A DNA stretch of 64,000 bases from JAEELC01 sp963605425 (GCA_963605425.1 CAVCUQ010000003.1:30956-94955), one strand, 5' to 3'. Shown: positions 35,901 through 43,724, counted from the stretch's first letter. Made by a program: numbers and translations. Notes: generated by a model not told the origin, from the letters alone.

Positions 35901-36637
35901 TATGCTTCATTAATTTCTTTAGAAATAAATGATTCATCAATAGTAATTTCACAAATCTTAGTATTAAATGTAGTATGTCTACAATGATCTGACCAATATG
36001 TATCTAGGATTTTAATTTCAGTGATATAAGGATCTCTTTTTTCTTCTTTAAAATATTCAACAACAGTCTTTAAATCATCTTTGTTCATCGCAAGACTATA
36101 TTCATCGATAAATCCTTGAAGTTCATCATCAGTTAAATTTCTAAATCCAGTTAAAATCTTAACATTCTTAACTTCAGCCTTATTTAAATCTCTAAGTTTC
36201 TTTAAATCTTTAACACGAGATTCAACTTGGTTTACGTAATATTTAGTGATACGTTCAATTTCTTCTTTCGTAACTTCATCATTAAATATTAAAAGTGTAG
36301 CTGATTTAATATGAGCAGAACATTTAGGATCAATAAGTTTTAAACAAGCAACTGCTTGGCTAGCTCTTTGGTCATATTGACCTGGTAAGTATTCGACAGC
36401 TAAATACTTCTTTCTCTTTAAATCGATATCATAAAATACATCATCAGTTACAAGTTCACCAAATACTGAATATTTAGCTTTTTCAAGTAATTCTTCTGAT
36501 ATATTAAATACATCATAGACATTAATGAATCTTAAACTCTTAATATCTAAATTTAAATTAGAGTTTAATTCATTTAGCAAAGATTCAGCTTCTACTCTAA
36601 ATCCTTCCTTCTTTTCTACAAATATACGTTTTTTCAT
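32948..36637 (-). CDS. purL: FGAM synthase, single-chain (PurL large form)
   Basis: 1229 residues, one chain carrying both synthetase and glutaminase parts. It amidates FGAR. The synthetase shows TYWSDHCRHTTFNTKI, KNETHNHPTEIEPFGGASTC and a central ATP region, and the C-terminal glutaminase has FPGTNCDYDSEKAF, the nucleophile in ILGICNGFQALIKSGLLP, and the His in AISHGEGKF. Most Bacilli use a split PurS/PurQ/PurL complex, whereas this is the large form found in some Clostridia, Bacteroidota and Proteobacteria. No purS or purQ is nearby, which fits. Confidence 0.97.
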   Translation of the reverse strand: MKKRIFVEKKEGFRVEAESLLNELNSNLNLDIKSLRFINVYDVFNISEELLEKAKYSVFGELVTDDVFYDIDLKRKKYLAVEYLPGQYDQRASQAVACLKLIDPKCSAHIKSATLLIFNDEVTKEEIERITKYYVNQVESRVKDLKKLRDLNKAEVKNVKILTGFRNLTDDELQGFIDEYSLAMNKDDLKTVVEYFKEEKRDPYITEIKILDTYWSDHCRHTTFNTKICEITIDESFISKEINEAYELYLKMREDLGRESKDICLMDMACIAARYLKKKGYLDDLEESEENNACSIYVNVKVNTSEEKWLLQFKNETHNHPTEIEPFGGASTCLGGAIRDPLSGRAYVYQAMRVTGSGDIFQKVEDTLSGKLPQKVISTRAAAGYSSYGNQIGLATTHVKEIYHDGYVAKRLEVGAVVGAVRADAIRRESPIPGDVVLLLGGRTGRDGIGGATGSSKKHDVHSIDTCSSEVQKGNAPEERKIEHLFRREEVCKLIKKSNDFGAGGVSVAIGELAKGLTIYLDRVPVKYTGLNATELAISESQERMAVVVDKNDVKKFVKYCHEENIEVTHVADVTEEENLKMYYNNTLYVNLKRSFLDTDGAKHLTHVHVTKNEYKDFFKREVNNLHDDTLNLLKDKNVASQKGLVEMFDSTIGRSTVLMPYGGKYQLSETQVSVQKLPVGNKFTTTSSIMAYGYDPYLTESSPFLGSQYAVIDACAKVVSAGASFEKMRFSYQEYFEKMTSKETFGKPFESLLGAIKIQNDLHLPSIGGKDSMSGSFDSLHVPPMLMAFGITLVDAKDVISTDFKKSGNYIYLIKHTPNKNYMPNIETLTDNFKYVRENILNKNIVSGFAIGFGGVVEALTKMSLGSKIGFNVTYPNPLDKDYGSILVESKVKLEYKNAIYLGKTKADTYKLNDTDFTFEELYNANFEEYAKVYRIDTVNNQTPFTKEVKKPVSTYPFDPIDKPLVYIPIFPGTNCDYDSEKAFVKAGAKVKTTVFKNLTASDVLKSIKEMKKNIDKCNILMLAGGFSAADEPDGSGKFIANILNNKDIKEAIEGLLERKGLILGICNGFQALIKSGLLPYGKFDSLTLQSPTLFRNDLNRHISHISTTRVCNTNSPWLKGFEVGEVHNVAISHGEGKFVCSSEMAKALFDQGLVAFQYCDNDGNIKEETPYNPNGSTYSIEGITSRDGLILGKMGHSERYEKYNFKNIYGNKEQNIFLNAVNYFKKQ

Positions 36638-36648
36638 TTTGTTTCCTC

Positions 36649-37725
36649 TTATTTTAAATAATTTTTGTATTCTTCTAATGTAATATCACAAAAAGTTATA
36701 TGCCCCATTTTTCTAAGCGGTCTAACATCAACTTTTTTGTAATCATGATAATATGCGTTTGGTATTGTTTTTAGTTTCTCCAAATTTGGCATATCACGGC
36801 CTAATATATTTTTCATTATTGTTTTATGTAATAATTTTGGTTCTTCAAGTTCTAGGCCTAGAACAAATTTATCTAATTCTTTAAATTGATTTGTTGAGCA
36901 TCCCTCTATTGTATAGTGACCTGAGTTGTGAGGTCTTGGTGCCATTTCATTAAAGTAATAAGTATCACCTTTAATAAAGAATTCAATAGTAAGTATTCCA
37001 AAGTATCCGGCTTTTTCCATAAAGGATATACTTTCTTTAATAATCTTATCTTCTAATTCGCTCTTTATATTACTAGGTACTACAGTTAAATCAAGAATTG
37101 AATCTTTATGAATATTTAAACCCATAGGGAAATGAATAGTTTTATTTTTATCACGAACAAGGATTAAACTTGTTTCAAAGTCAAAGTCTATCATCTCTTC
37201 ACAAATACCTTGTGTATGATCTAAATAAGGTTTAACTTTTTCTATATCATTTTCACTTCTTAAAACAGCTTGTCCATGGCCATCGTATCCTTCACGCCTT
37301 GTTTTATAAATTAAAGGATAACCTAATTTATTTATAGCCTCTTTTAAGTCTTCTAAGTTATCACACTTTAAATATTTACAAGTTTTAAGACCATATTTAT
37401 TTGCATTGTTCTTTTCAACTAGTCTATCCTGGCTATCAAGTAAGGTATTTATTCCTTGAGGTATTTTATATTTATTATTTAAATGTTCTAAGGCTTCTCC
37501 TCTTACATTTTCGAATTCATAAGAAAGCACCTCAGTAATAGATCCTAATTCATTTAACTTATCTAAATCATTAAAATCTCCGGTAATGACTTTATCAGCC
37601 ACGAAACTTGCCGGGCAATTTGGTGTAGGGTCTAAGACTGCAACTGTATAGCCCATCTTATGAGCTTCGATAGCCATCATAGCCCCAAGTTGTCCTCCGC
37701 CTATAATTCCTATATTATATTTCAC
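36649..37725 (-). CDS. purK: N5-CAIR synthetase, ATPase subunit PurK
   Basis: About 359 residues, ATP-grasp enzyme that carboxylates AIR to N5-CAIR. It begins VKYNIGIIGGGQLGAMMAIE; the GTG at 37725 has AAGGAAG nine bases upstream. It overlaps the 3' end of purE by 11 bp, so the two are translationally coupled. KTRREGYDGHGQAVL and FFIKGDTYYFNEMAPRPHNS are family motifs. PurK plus PurE means the two-step N5-CAIR route. Confidence 0.95.
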   Translation of the reverse strand: MKYNIGIIGGGQLGAMMAIEAHKMGYTVAVLDPTPNCPASFVADKVITGDFNDLDKLNELGSITEVLSYEFENVRGEALEHLNNKYKIPQGINTLLDSQDRLVEKNNANKYGLKTCKYLKCDNLEDLKEAINKLGYPLIYKTRREGYDGHGQAVLRSENDIEKVKPYLDHTQGICEEMIDFDFETSLILVRDKNKTIHFPMGLNIHKDSILDLTVVPSNIKSELEDKIIKESISFMEKAGYFGILTIEFFIKGDTYYFNEMAPRPHNSGHYTIEGCSTNQFKELDKFVLGLELEEPKLLHKTIMKNILGRDMPNLEKLKTIPNAYYHDYKKVDVRPLRKMGHITFCDITLEEYKNYLK

Positions 37726-38185
37726 TTTCAAGTACTTCCTTTGTTTGTTTTTCTCTAAATAAAGTATATTTTTCATCAAGAGCAGAATCAGATAAAGCTA
37801 AAATTGATACAGCATATAAAGCAGCGTTCTTAGCTCCATTAATAGCCATTGTAGCTACAGGAACTCCGCCAGGCATTTGCACTATTGAAAGAAGTGAATC
37901 AAGACCAGATAGATTGCTAGACTTAACTGGAACTGCAACAACAGGTAAAGATGTAAGTGCAGCTGTCATACCAGGTAAGTGAGCAGCTCCTCCAGCTCCT
38001 GCAATAATTACTTTAATTCCTCTTTCTTTAGCACTTTTAGCATATTCATACATTAAATCAGGAGTTCTATGTGCAGATACGATTTTAACTTCATATTCAA
38101 CACCAAACTCATCTAAAGTTTCACAAGCTTTACTCATAACTGAGTAGTCACTCTTAGATCCCATTATAATTCCAACTCTTACCAT
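37715..38185 (-). CDS. purE: N5-CAIR mutase PurE (class I)
   Basis: 156 residues. It moves the carboxyl group of N5-CAIR to make CAIR. VGIIMGSKSDYSVMSKA, VSAHRTPDLMYEYAKSA and AGGAAHLPGMTAALTSLPV are the class I signatures. It is the first gene of the operon, with the riboswitch and terminator directly upstream. Confidence 0.97.
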   Translation of the reverse strand: MVRVGIIMGSKSDYSVMSKACETLDEFGVEYEVKIVSAHRTPDLMYEYAKSAKERGIKVIIAGAGGAAHLPGMTAALTSLPVVAVPVKSSNLSGLDSLLSIVQMPGGVPVATMAINGAKNAALYAVSILALSDSALDEKYTLFREKQTKEVLESEI

Positions 38186-38204
38186 ACTTATTCTCCTTTA
38201 TGCA

Positions 38205-38447
38205 CAAAAAAGGAACGGACCTAAAAAATCCATTCCTTGCGAAAAACACTTGTATCATAATACAAATTTGATAATTTATTGAATTGATAAATACGCTTTT
38301 TCATACACATTACCATCCATATCAAATTAGATAGTAAGCAAAATAAGTCATTAATATTCTAATAACCTAAAAAATTATCTCATAGTCCTCAGATTTACGG
38401 TTAGAGGGTAGAAACTTGCTTACCAATTAAAGCCATTATATAAGATA
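38205..38447 (-). promoter_or_regulatory. Purine riboswitch (guanine class) with terminator before purE
   Basis: The aptamer lies at 38376-38447. P1 is an 8-bp stem TATCTTAT/ATGAGATA, J2/3 reads GTTTCTAC, L3 CCGTAAA, and J3/1 GACTATG. The specificity base in GACTATG is C, and U51 in the J2/3 motif is kept, so the ligand should be guanine or hypoxanthine, not adenine or 2'-deoxyguanosine. Downstream, AAGGAATGGA/TCCGTTCCTT (38229-38238 with 38210-38219) then U6 forms the terminator. Ligand is expected to turn the purine operon off. P3 has only four clean pairs and L2 is short, which is atypical. Confidence 0.9.
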
Positions 38448-38510
38448 TAAGCTATTTAATTACAATTTGATTCTATCATAATATTTAAATAAAATATATA
38501 TAAAATTTTA

Positions 38511-38564
38511 TGAAATCGGTTTCTTTTATGCTAATTATATTCATAAACATATATTAGTTTGCAA
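38511..38564 (-). promoter_or_regulatory. Possible purE promoter with cre-like box
   Basis: TATAAT (38534-38539 on the minus strand) with TTGCAA 19 bp upstream is the best promoter-like match before the riboswitch, but the spacing is long. The palindromic 14-mer TGAAATCGGTTTCT (38511-38524) matches the cre consensus of CcpA at 13 of 14 positions and would lie just after the start point. The rest of this 518-bp gap, outside these elements and the riboswitch, is plain AT-rich sequence. Confidence 0.4.
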
Positions 38565-38670
38565 ACCCTTTCGAATGATATTTTTAAATACATTATATTT
38601 GTAAATAAAATTTGCTTAATAGTGATATTTGTGTGTATTATTTATAATTTTGTTTAAATTTAAAATAATA

Positions 38671-38696
38671 TAAAAAGAAGGACATAAAGCCCTTCT
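38671..38696 (-). terminator. Intrinsic terminator after TasA-like gene pair
   Basis: Stem AGAAGG/CCTTCT with an 8-9-nt loop and UUUUUAU tail, 9 bp after the stop at 38705. Confidence 0.8.
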
Positions 38697-38704
38697 AATT
38701 AAAT

Positions 38705-40114
38705 TTATTCCCATTTAGCATATACATCAAAGGTATGAACCAAAGTATCATATATAACACCAAAGTCAAATTCTGTATCCGAACCCTCTAAATACCAACC
38801 CTTAAATTTCTTATTTTTATAAGAATCAATTACTTCATCATTTTCATCTAAATATGAAGGAATGAATATATCTTTAAGCATTTGGTTATTAATATCAAAA
38901 TAGTTTAGAGTATATGTTAATTCATTATTCTCACCATAATGATAATTAACAGTTTTTAGCTGTTCATAGTAAGAAGCTATATTTGTAGTAAATGCCATAT
39001 TGATTGAAATATTATTAGAAATCAAACCATCAAAACAGTCCGCATCCCAACCTTCAATCCAGAATGTAAATGTAGCCTTCTTAACATCATCTTTATTATC
39101 TAATGTTAATAAATTAGCAGATTCAAAAGTATCAAATGCCTTATAAGTTAGTGGCATACCTGCAAAACTTGAAGCTGAGTCGAAATAATTGATGTCATCT
39201 AAGCTAGTAGACTTAGAATTAATTCTATAAGTTTCCTGTGCATTCTTAGAGGCGTCTAATTGTGAAGCCTGTAAATAATATGAATCATAATAACTAGAAT
39301 CAAGTTTAGTTGCATAACTTCCAAGACCCATATTTATTTCATATATCTTAGAACTATCTTGATATACTATATTTCCAGCAATATCAGTAGTCTTTTCATA
39401 TTTTTCAACATAACTTGAAAAACGCATCGCATCAGCAGGGCTAAATGTTAAATCACTAGAACCTGCACTTACTACTAAAGCATTACCAGCTGAATCTATA
39501 GTTGTAAGATTACTATGTAAATAAGCCTGGTTTCTCTCATTAGTTGATGTAGTTATCTTTTCACCTGTAATAGAAAACTTAGAAACCTTATTTCCTGTAT
39601 CATCATAGTTATAATTACTTGCACTATAGAATACATTAACTTTATTATCTAGGGCTTTAAAATATAAATCAAAAGATACATATCTACCGTCCGTTTCATC
39701 ACAAGTTCTATAATTAGTATTTCCATTATTAAAAGGATACTTATCATAGTAGAATGTCTTTGCATCGCTAGTTGTTACAGGTTTTAATATTATTTCCGCA
39801 AACTTTTCATCAATATAATCTTTAGAAAAATCAGAAACAATTTCTCCTGCTTTATCGACTACAACACCTTCGTTTGAATATGAATAACCTAAGTACTTAA
39901 CAACAATAGCTTCTCTAATTTGAGCTTCAGTTAAACTAGAACCATAACTTAAACCATTAGAACTAATAGAAATACCATCTGCAATTTCAACATTAATCTC
40001 CATACCAGTTACATAAGCTGACAAGTTGATAGTTAAAAATGCATAAGTTGTACTAATAATAGTAAGAAGTAAGAAAAATAATGATCCTGATAAATAAATG
40101 ATTTTCTTTTTCAT
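38705..40114 (-). CDS. Exported TasA/SipW-substrate-like protein with C-terminal InlB-type repeat
   Basis: 469 residues, exported. The N-terminus (IIYLSGSLFFLLLTIISTTY, then AFLTINLSAYVTG) has the hydrophobic segment plus short aromatic motif typical of SipW-processed matrix proteins. The middle is Tyr/Asp/Ser-rich and beta-type. FTFWIEGWDADCFDGLISN matches a motif also present in its upstream neighbour (ILWTELEDPDCTDNIINGQ). The last 50 residues (KKFKGWYLEGSDTEFDFGVI and VYAKWE) resemble InlB B-repeat (Flg_new) domains. It overlaps its neighbour by 1 bp (TAATG), and both follow a c-di-GMP riboswitch. A matrix fibre or adhesin role is inferred. Confidence 0.7.
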   Translation of the reverse strand: MKKKIIYLSGSLFFLLLTIISTTYAFLTINLSAYVTGMEINVEIADGISISSNGLSYGSSLTEAQIREAIVVKYLGYSYSNEGVVVDKAGEIVSDFSKDYIDEKFAEIILKPVTTSDAKTFYYDKYPFNNGNTNYRTCDETDGRYVSFDLYFKALDNKVNVFYSASNYNYDDTGNKVSKFSITGEKITTSTNERNQAYLHSNLTTIDSAGNALVVSAGSSDLTFSPADAMRFSSYVEKYEKTTDIAGNIVYQDSSKIYEINMGLGSYATKLDSSYYDSYYLQASQLDASKNAQETYRINSKSTSLDDINYFDSASSFAGMPLTYKAFDTFESANLLTLDNKDDVKKATFTFWIEGWDADCFDGLISNNISINMAFTTNIASYYEQLKTVNYHYGENNELTYTLNYFDINNQMLKDIFIPSYLDENDEVIDSYKNKKFKGWYLEGSDTEFDFGVIYDTLVHTFDVYAKWE

Positions 40115-40842
40115 TACTTATCATCCTCAGATTCAAGCATGAACTCTAAGTTATAGTTAATTTGACCATTAATAATATTATCAGTACAGTCAGGATCTTC
40201 TAGTTCTGTCCATAATATTATTGTAAACTTTTTAACTTCACCTGGTTTTAGATTAGTATAACTTCTCTCAAATACTGTATCTCCTTCGTATTGAGTTCTA
40301 GAAGCATAATTTTCATATCTATTTGGACGTTCTTTGATTTGGTCATCAGTTAAAGTTTCAGCCTTTTGGAAAATAGTACCATTTTCATCAGATTCATCAA
40401 AAAACCAAACCCATGAACATTCATCTAAGTCTTGAGTAGAACGAGCAACACTAAGTTTAGTCTTTACTGATACAGATTCAGTTGAAGACATATTCTTAAG
40501 CCAAAATGTATAACCTATATAAGTATTATCACTAGACTTATAAGTTCCTCTATTATTTCTAATATAATTAGATTTAATAATAGGTTGAATTGTTGGTGAA
40601 CTAGCTTTCATAGGTTCACATATTAAACGTGGAGACCATGATTCAAATTCATCATCAGAAATATAAATAGCGTAATCTGTAGCCTTTTGAGAAACTGAAA
40701 CAGTGAAACAACCTACATTTTGACCGTAGTAAGTAATAACTGCAGTTGTTACGAATAGAATAAAGAAGATTGCAATTAAAGTATTAAGTATTCTCTTTTT
40801 AGTCCATAACTTTTTAACTGTTACAACACCATAATCTTTCAT
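40114..40842 (-). CDS. Exported TasA/SipW-substrate-like protein
   Basis: 242 residues. An N-terminal membrane segment (ILNTLIAIFFILFVTTAVIT, then YYGQNVGCFTVS) is followed by a beta-rich outside domain. The C-terminal motif KFTIILWTELEDPDCTDNII recurs in the downstream gene and is typical for this loose family of small matrix-type proteins. It is the first gene after the riboswitch and terminator at 40867-40995. GGAGG lies upstream of the ATG. Function is inferred from family resemblance and c-di-GMP control. Confidence 0.68.
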   Translation of the reverse strand: MKDYGVVTVKKLWTKKRILNTLIAIFFILFVTTAVITYYGQNVGCFTVSVSQKATDYAIYISDDEFESWSPRLICEPMKASSPTIQPIIKSNYIRNNRGTYKSSDNTYIGYTFWLKNMSSTESVSVKTKLSVARSTQDLDECSWVWFFDESDENGTIFQKAETLTDDQIKERPNRYENYASRTQYEGDTVFERSYTNLKPGEVKKFTIILWTELEDPDCTDNIINGQINYNLEFMLESEDDK

Positions 40843-40866
40843 AGCACAACCTCCTTAAAAATAAAT

Positions 40867-40995
40867 AAGCACATCAATTAGATGTGCTTATATAATAACT
40901 ATAATAGGACATGAAATTGATAATCTCGCAACTGGCTGTCATTTTAAAGACCCTATAGCTTTGCGTCATATGATTTCTCATATTTTGCCTATATA
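40867..40995 (-). promoter_or_regulatory. c-di-GMP-I riboswitch A with terminator
   Basis: The aptamer (about 40928-40992) has the GEMM-I core: GGCAAA, a P2 hairpin TATGA[GAAA]TCATA with a GNRA loop, GACGCAAAGC, UAUAGGGUC and a 3' AGCCAG. Downstream, AAGCACATC/GATGTGCTT (40881-40889 with 40867-40875) followed by AUUUAUUUUU is an intrinsic terminator. An alternative pairing of 40909-40921 with 40873-40885 would break it (11 pairs and a 2x2 internal loop). It controls the TasA-like pair; I cannot fix ON or OFF from sequence alone. Confidence 0.92.
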
Positions 40996-41020
40996 ATTAA
41001 AACTATTTTTATCTATCCTA

Positions 41021-41061
41021 ATTATAGCACTTAAAAATATTTATTGTCAAGTTTAAGTGCT
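41021..41061 (-). promoter_or_regulatory. Promoter of riboswitch A, flanked by an inverted repeat
   Basis: TTGACA (41045-41050), 18 bp, TATAAT (41021-41026). A 10-bp perfect inverted repeat, AGCACTTAAA at 41052-41061 and TTTAAGTGCT at 41026-41035, encloses the -35 box and most of the spacer. It has no U run, so it is unlikely to be the terminator of the glycosyltransferase gene. It may be an operator. Confidence 0.72.
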
Positions 41062-41067
41062 TTTTAC

Positions 41068-42288
41068 TTACTTTTCTAAACTATCTAACACTTCGTGTGC
41101 AAGCTTAGCAGTTTCTGTTTTATTTTCTTTATATTCTTTAATAGCCTTATTTAAGAAGTTATAACTATCTAAATCATTGCATTCTTTAACAAAATAGAAT
41201 GCAAATGCCATAAGGTCAGCAAAATAGTTGATTACATTTTTATCTCTTCTCTTTTGACCTAAGCTATTTATTTCGTATAAAGCATGATTTAGTTTAGCTA
41301 CTCTCTCTTCAAATCCATTACCACTAAATGGTTCATAGACTATACCATATTGTTCTTGAACAAAACAAGATTCTTGGAAATATGTATTTTGCATATTGTG
41401 AAGTAGTTCTTTTCCAAGCCCTTCTTCAGGAAGTCCAAATCCAACATAAGCATCTAGTAAAACGAATGTAAAATCAAATACTCTTTGATATATTACATCA
41501 GTAATTGATTTAATAGGAATTAATTTTTCTTTCAATCCTTTTTCAAATGATTTAATTCTTGATGGAATACATTCTAAACCTTTATAAAAAAGGGAAGAAT
41601 TATTGTCCCAGAAAGCAGCCGCATTAATTCCTTGATTTAATGTAGAAGTTTGATCTCCATTGTTTTCTTTAGTAGCCATGTAGTAATGATATAACACCTT
41701 AGATGTAGTAGCTATTCTCTTTATCTTAAGCATACACTTGCAGAAGAATGCTTCATCTTCAGCAAAGCTTAAATTTTCATCAAAGGAAATTCCTTCAAGT
41801 ACTTCTCTTTTATATAATTTACTCCATGGAAGTGTAGGCGCGAACGTATGTTGATAGAATTCAAAGAAATCTTTTTTATTTGTCATATCATAAATTCTAT
41901 CAGTAAAGTAAGTATAGAAGAAAGGATGAACATTATTACAGATAACACAATCACTCTTAGTTGAAAGTAATAAATCTAATTGTAATTCAAAGTAGTTAAG
42001 TTCAAGTTCGTCATCAGCGTCAACAAATTGAATATAATCTCCACTTGCATGTTTTAATCCTACATTTCTTGCATGAGATACTCCGCTCTTTTCAAGATTT
42101 ATTAGAATAATTCTATCATCTTGTTTTTGAAATTCTTCTATAGCTTCTTTTGTACCATCGCTAGAACCATCATTAACACAAATAATTTCAAGATTTTTAT
42201 ATGTTTGATTCAATATAGTAACAAAACTTCTATTAAGATGTTTTTTAGCATTATACATTGGTATAATTACAGATATTTTCTTTTGCAT
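41068..42288 (-). CDS. Family 2 glycosyltransferase
   Basis: 406 residues with an N-terminal GT-A fold. It begins ISVIIPMYNAKKHLNRSF, the DxD motif is QFVDADDELE, and EDEAFFCKCMLK is the usual later acidic motif. No membrane helix is seen. The C-terminal 200 residues are helical and shared only with the neighbour at 42438. The closest relatives should add sugars to surface polysaccharide or proteins; the acceptor is unknown. It is a tandem paralogue of the upstream gene and has its own promoter. Confidence 0.88.
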   Translation of the reverse strand: MQKKISVIIPMYNAKKHLNRSFVTILNQTYKNLEIICVNDGSSDGTKEAIEEFQKQDDRIILINLEKSGVSHARNVGLKHASGDYIQFVDADDELELNYFELQLDLLLSTKSDCVICNNVHPFFYTYFTDRIYDMTNKKDFFEFYQHTFAPTLPWSKLYKREVLEGISFDENLSFAEDEAFFCKCMLKIKRIATTSKVLYHYYMATKENNGDQTSTLNQGINAAAFWDNNSSLFYKGLECIPSRIKSFEKGLKEKLIPIKSITDVIYQRVFDFTFVLLDAYVGFGLPEEGLGKELLHNMQNTYFQESCFVQEQYGIVYEPFSGNGFEERVAKLNHALYEINSLGQKRRDKNVINYFADLMAFAFYFVKECNDLDSYNFLNKAIKEYKENKTETAKLAHEVLDSLEK

Positions 42289-42318
42289 AATATATTACCT
42301 CTATTTTCAATTTTCTAT

Positions 42319-42358
42319 ATATTACACTATTCAAAATGTAAAGTCAACTTTACATTTT
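42319..42358 (-). promoter_or_regulatory. Promoter with palindromic operator, copy 1
   Basis: TTGACT (42342-42347), 17 bp, TAATAT (42319-42324). The -35 box sits at the centre of a perfect palindrome of two 12-bp arms (AAAATGTAAAGT) around a 2-bp centre, at 42333-42358. The same element lies at the same place before the paralogous glycosyltransferase gene. A dimeric regulator that blocks or guides polymerase is inferred. Confidence 0.78.
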
Positions 42359-42381
42359 AATTTTTTTAAATATCTTCTGTA

Positions 42382-42430
42382 TAAAATAAAAGCTGTAAGT
42401 AATAGTCATTTTGGTATCTACACTTACAGC
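42382..42430 (-). terminator. Intrinsic terminator after second glycosyltransferase
   Basis: Stem GCTGTAAGT/ACTTACAGC (42422-42430 with 42392-42400) with a 21-nt loop, followed by UUUUAUUUUAU. It lies 7 bp after the stop at 42438, so the two paralogues are separate units. Confidence 0.8.
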
Positions 42431-42437
42431 ATTGTAA

Positions 42438-43655
42438 TTAATTTAAGCTCTCTAAAACTTCATGAGCAAGTTTACTAGTAGCGCTCTTGTTTTCATTGTA
42501 TTCCTTAATACACATATTAAGTACATTATAGCTATTGATATCACTGTATTCCTTAACAAAGAAGTGAGCAAATACCATTAATTGAGCATAGTAAACAATA
42601 ATATTATTATCTTTTCTTTCATGAACTAAATTACATGTTTTAACTAAAGCTTCTGCTAATGCAAAAGTTCTATCTTTAGCCTTAGAGTCAATGAATGATT
42701 CAAACTTTAAACCAAATTCTTCTTGAATTTCACAAGATGATTGGAAGAATGTATGACTAAAGTTGTGATATAGTTCTGTTTGAATACCAATAAGTGGTAA
42801 ACCTAGTCCAGCATAAGCTTCAACAAGATAGAATGTATAGTCAAATACTCTTTGATAGATTACTTCAGTAATAGAATCAAGTGGAATAGACTTAGTTATA
42901 ATTCCTTGTTCAAATGTTTTAATTCTTGAAGGAACACATTCTAATGCCTTATAGAATAATGATGAATTATTGTCCCAGAAAGCAGCCTTATTTAATCCTT
43001 GATTTAATGTAGAGTCTTGATCACCATTATTTTCTTTTGTAGCCATATAGTAATGATATAATGTTCTATGAGTTGTAACAATTCTCTTAACTTTAAGCAT
43101 ACACTTGCAGAAGAAAGCCTCGTCTTCAGCAAATGTTAAATTCTCATCAAACTCTAAACCTTTTAGGCTTGATGCCTTACAAAGCTTATTCCATGGAAGG
43201 GTTGGAGCGTAAGTATGTTGATAGAATTCAAGGAAGTCTTGTTTTTTTGTCAAATCATAAACTCTATCATCTAAGTGGGTATAGAAGAATGGGTGATCAT
43301 TATTACATACAGCACAATCACTATTAGATTCTTCTAAAATCTTAACCATATATTCAAAATAATCAGGTTCAATTTCATCATCTGCGTCTACAAATTGAAC
43401 ATATTCACCAGTAACGTGCTTTAAACCATTGTTTCTTGCATGTGATACACCAGCTTTTTCTTGATTGATTAAGATGATTCTCTTATCATGAGCCATAAAT
43501 TCTTCTACAGCTTCTTTAGTACCATCTGTAGAACCATCATTTACACAAATAATTTCAAGATTTTTGTAAGTTTGATTTAATACTGTTACAAAACTTCTAT
43601 TTAAGTGTTTTTTAGCGTTATACATAGGTATAACTACTGATATTTTCTTTTCCAT
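42438..43655 (-). CDS. Family 2 glycosyltransferase, paralogue of the downstream gene
   Basis: 405 residues, GT-A fold. Its N-terminus matches its neighbour nearly identically (ISVVIPMYNAKKHLNRSF), the DxD motif is QFVDADDEIE, and AEDEAFFCKCMLK follows. ATG 43655 has AGAGGAAATAAT upstream; an earlier in-frame TTG at 43673 does not fit. The pair arose by tandem duplication that kept the promoter/operator, since both genes carry the same element. Substrate unknown. Confidence 0.88.
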   Translation of the reverse strand: MEKKISVVIPMYNAKKHLNRSFVTVLNQTYKNLEIICVNDGSTDGTKEAVEEFMAHDKRIILINQEKAGVSHARNNGLKHVTGEYVQFVDADDEIEPDYFEYMVKILEESNSDCAVCNNDHPFFYTHLDDRVYDLTKKQDFLEFYQHTYAPTLPWNKLCKASSLKGLEFDENLTFAEDEAFFCKCMLKVKRIVTTHRTLYHYYMATKENNGDQDSTLNQGLNKAAFWDNNSSLFYKALECVPSRIKTFEQGIITKSIPLDSITEVIYQRVFDYTFYLVEAYAGLGLPLIGIQTELYHNFSHTFFQSSCEIQEEFGLKFESFIDSKAKDRTFALAEALVKTCNLVHERKDNNIIVYYAQLMVFAHFFVKEYSDINSYNVLNMCIKEYNENKSATSKLAHEVLESLN

Positions 43656-43686
43656 ATTATTTCCTCTTTTCAAAAAAACTACCTAT

Positions 43687-43724
43687 ATATTACAATAACA
43701 TAAATGTAAAGTCAACTATACATT
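43687..43724 (-). promoter_or_regulatory. Promoter with palindromic operator, copy 2
   Basis: TTGACT (43710-43715), 17 bp, TAATAT (43687-43692). Around the -35, arms AATGTAAAGT and ACTATACATT (43703-43712 and 43715-43724) match as an inverted repeat at 9 of 10 positions. Layout and sequence equal copy 1 at 42319-42358. Confidence 0.75.

Noticed and set aside
38376..38447. Adenine or 2'-deoxyguanosine riboswitch before purE
   Set aside because: The specificity base is C in GACTATG, which excludes adenine. U51 of the J2/3 motif is kept, which argues against 2'-deoxyguanosine.
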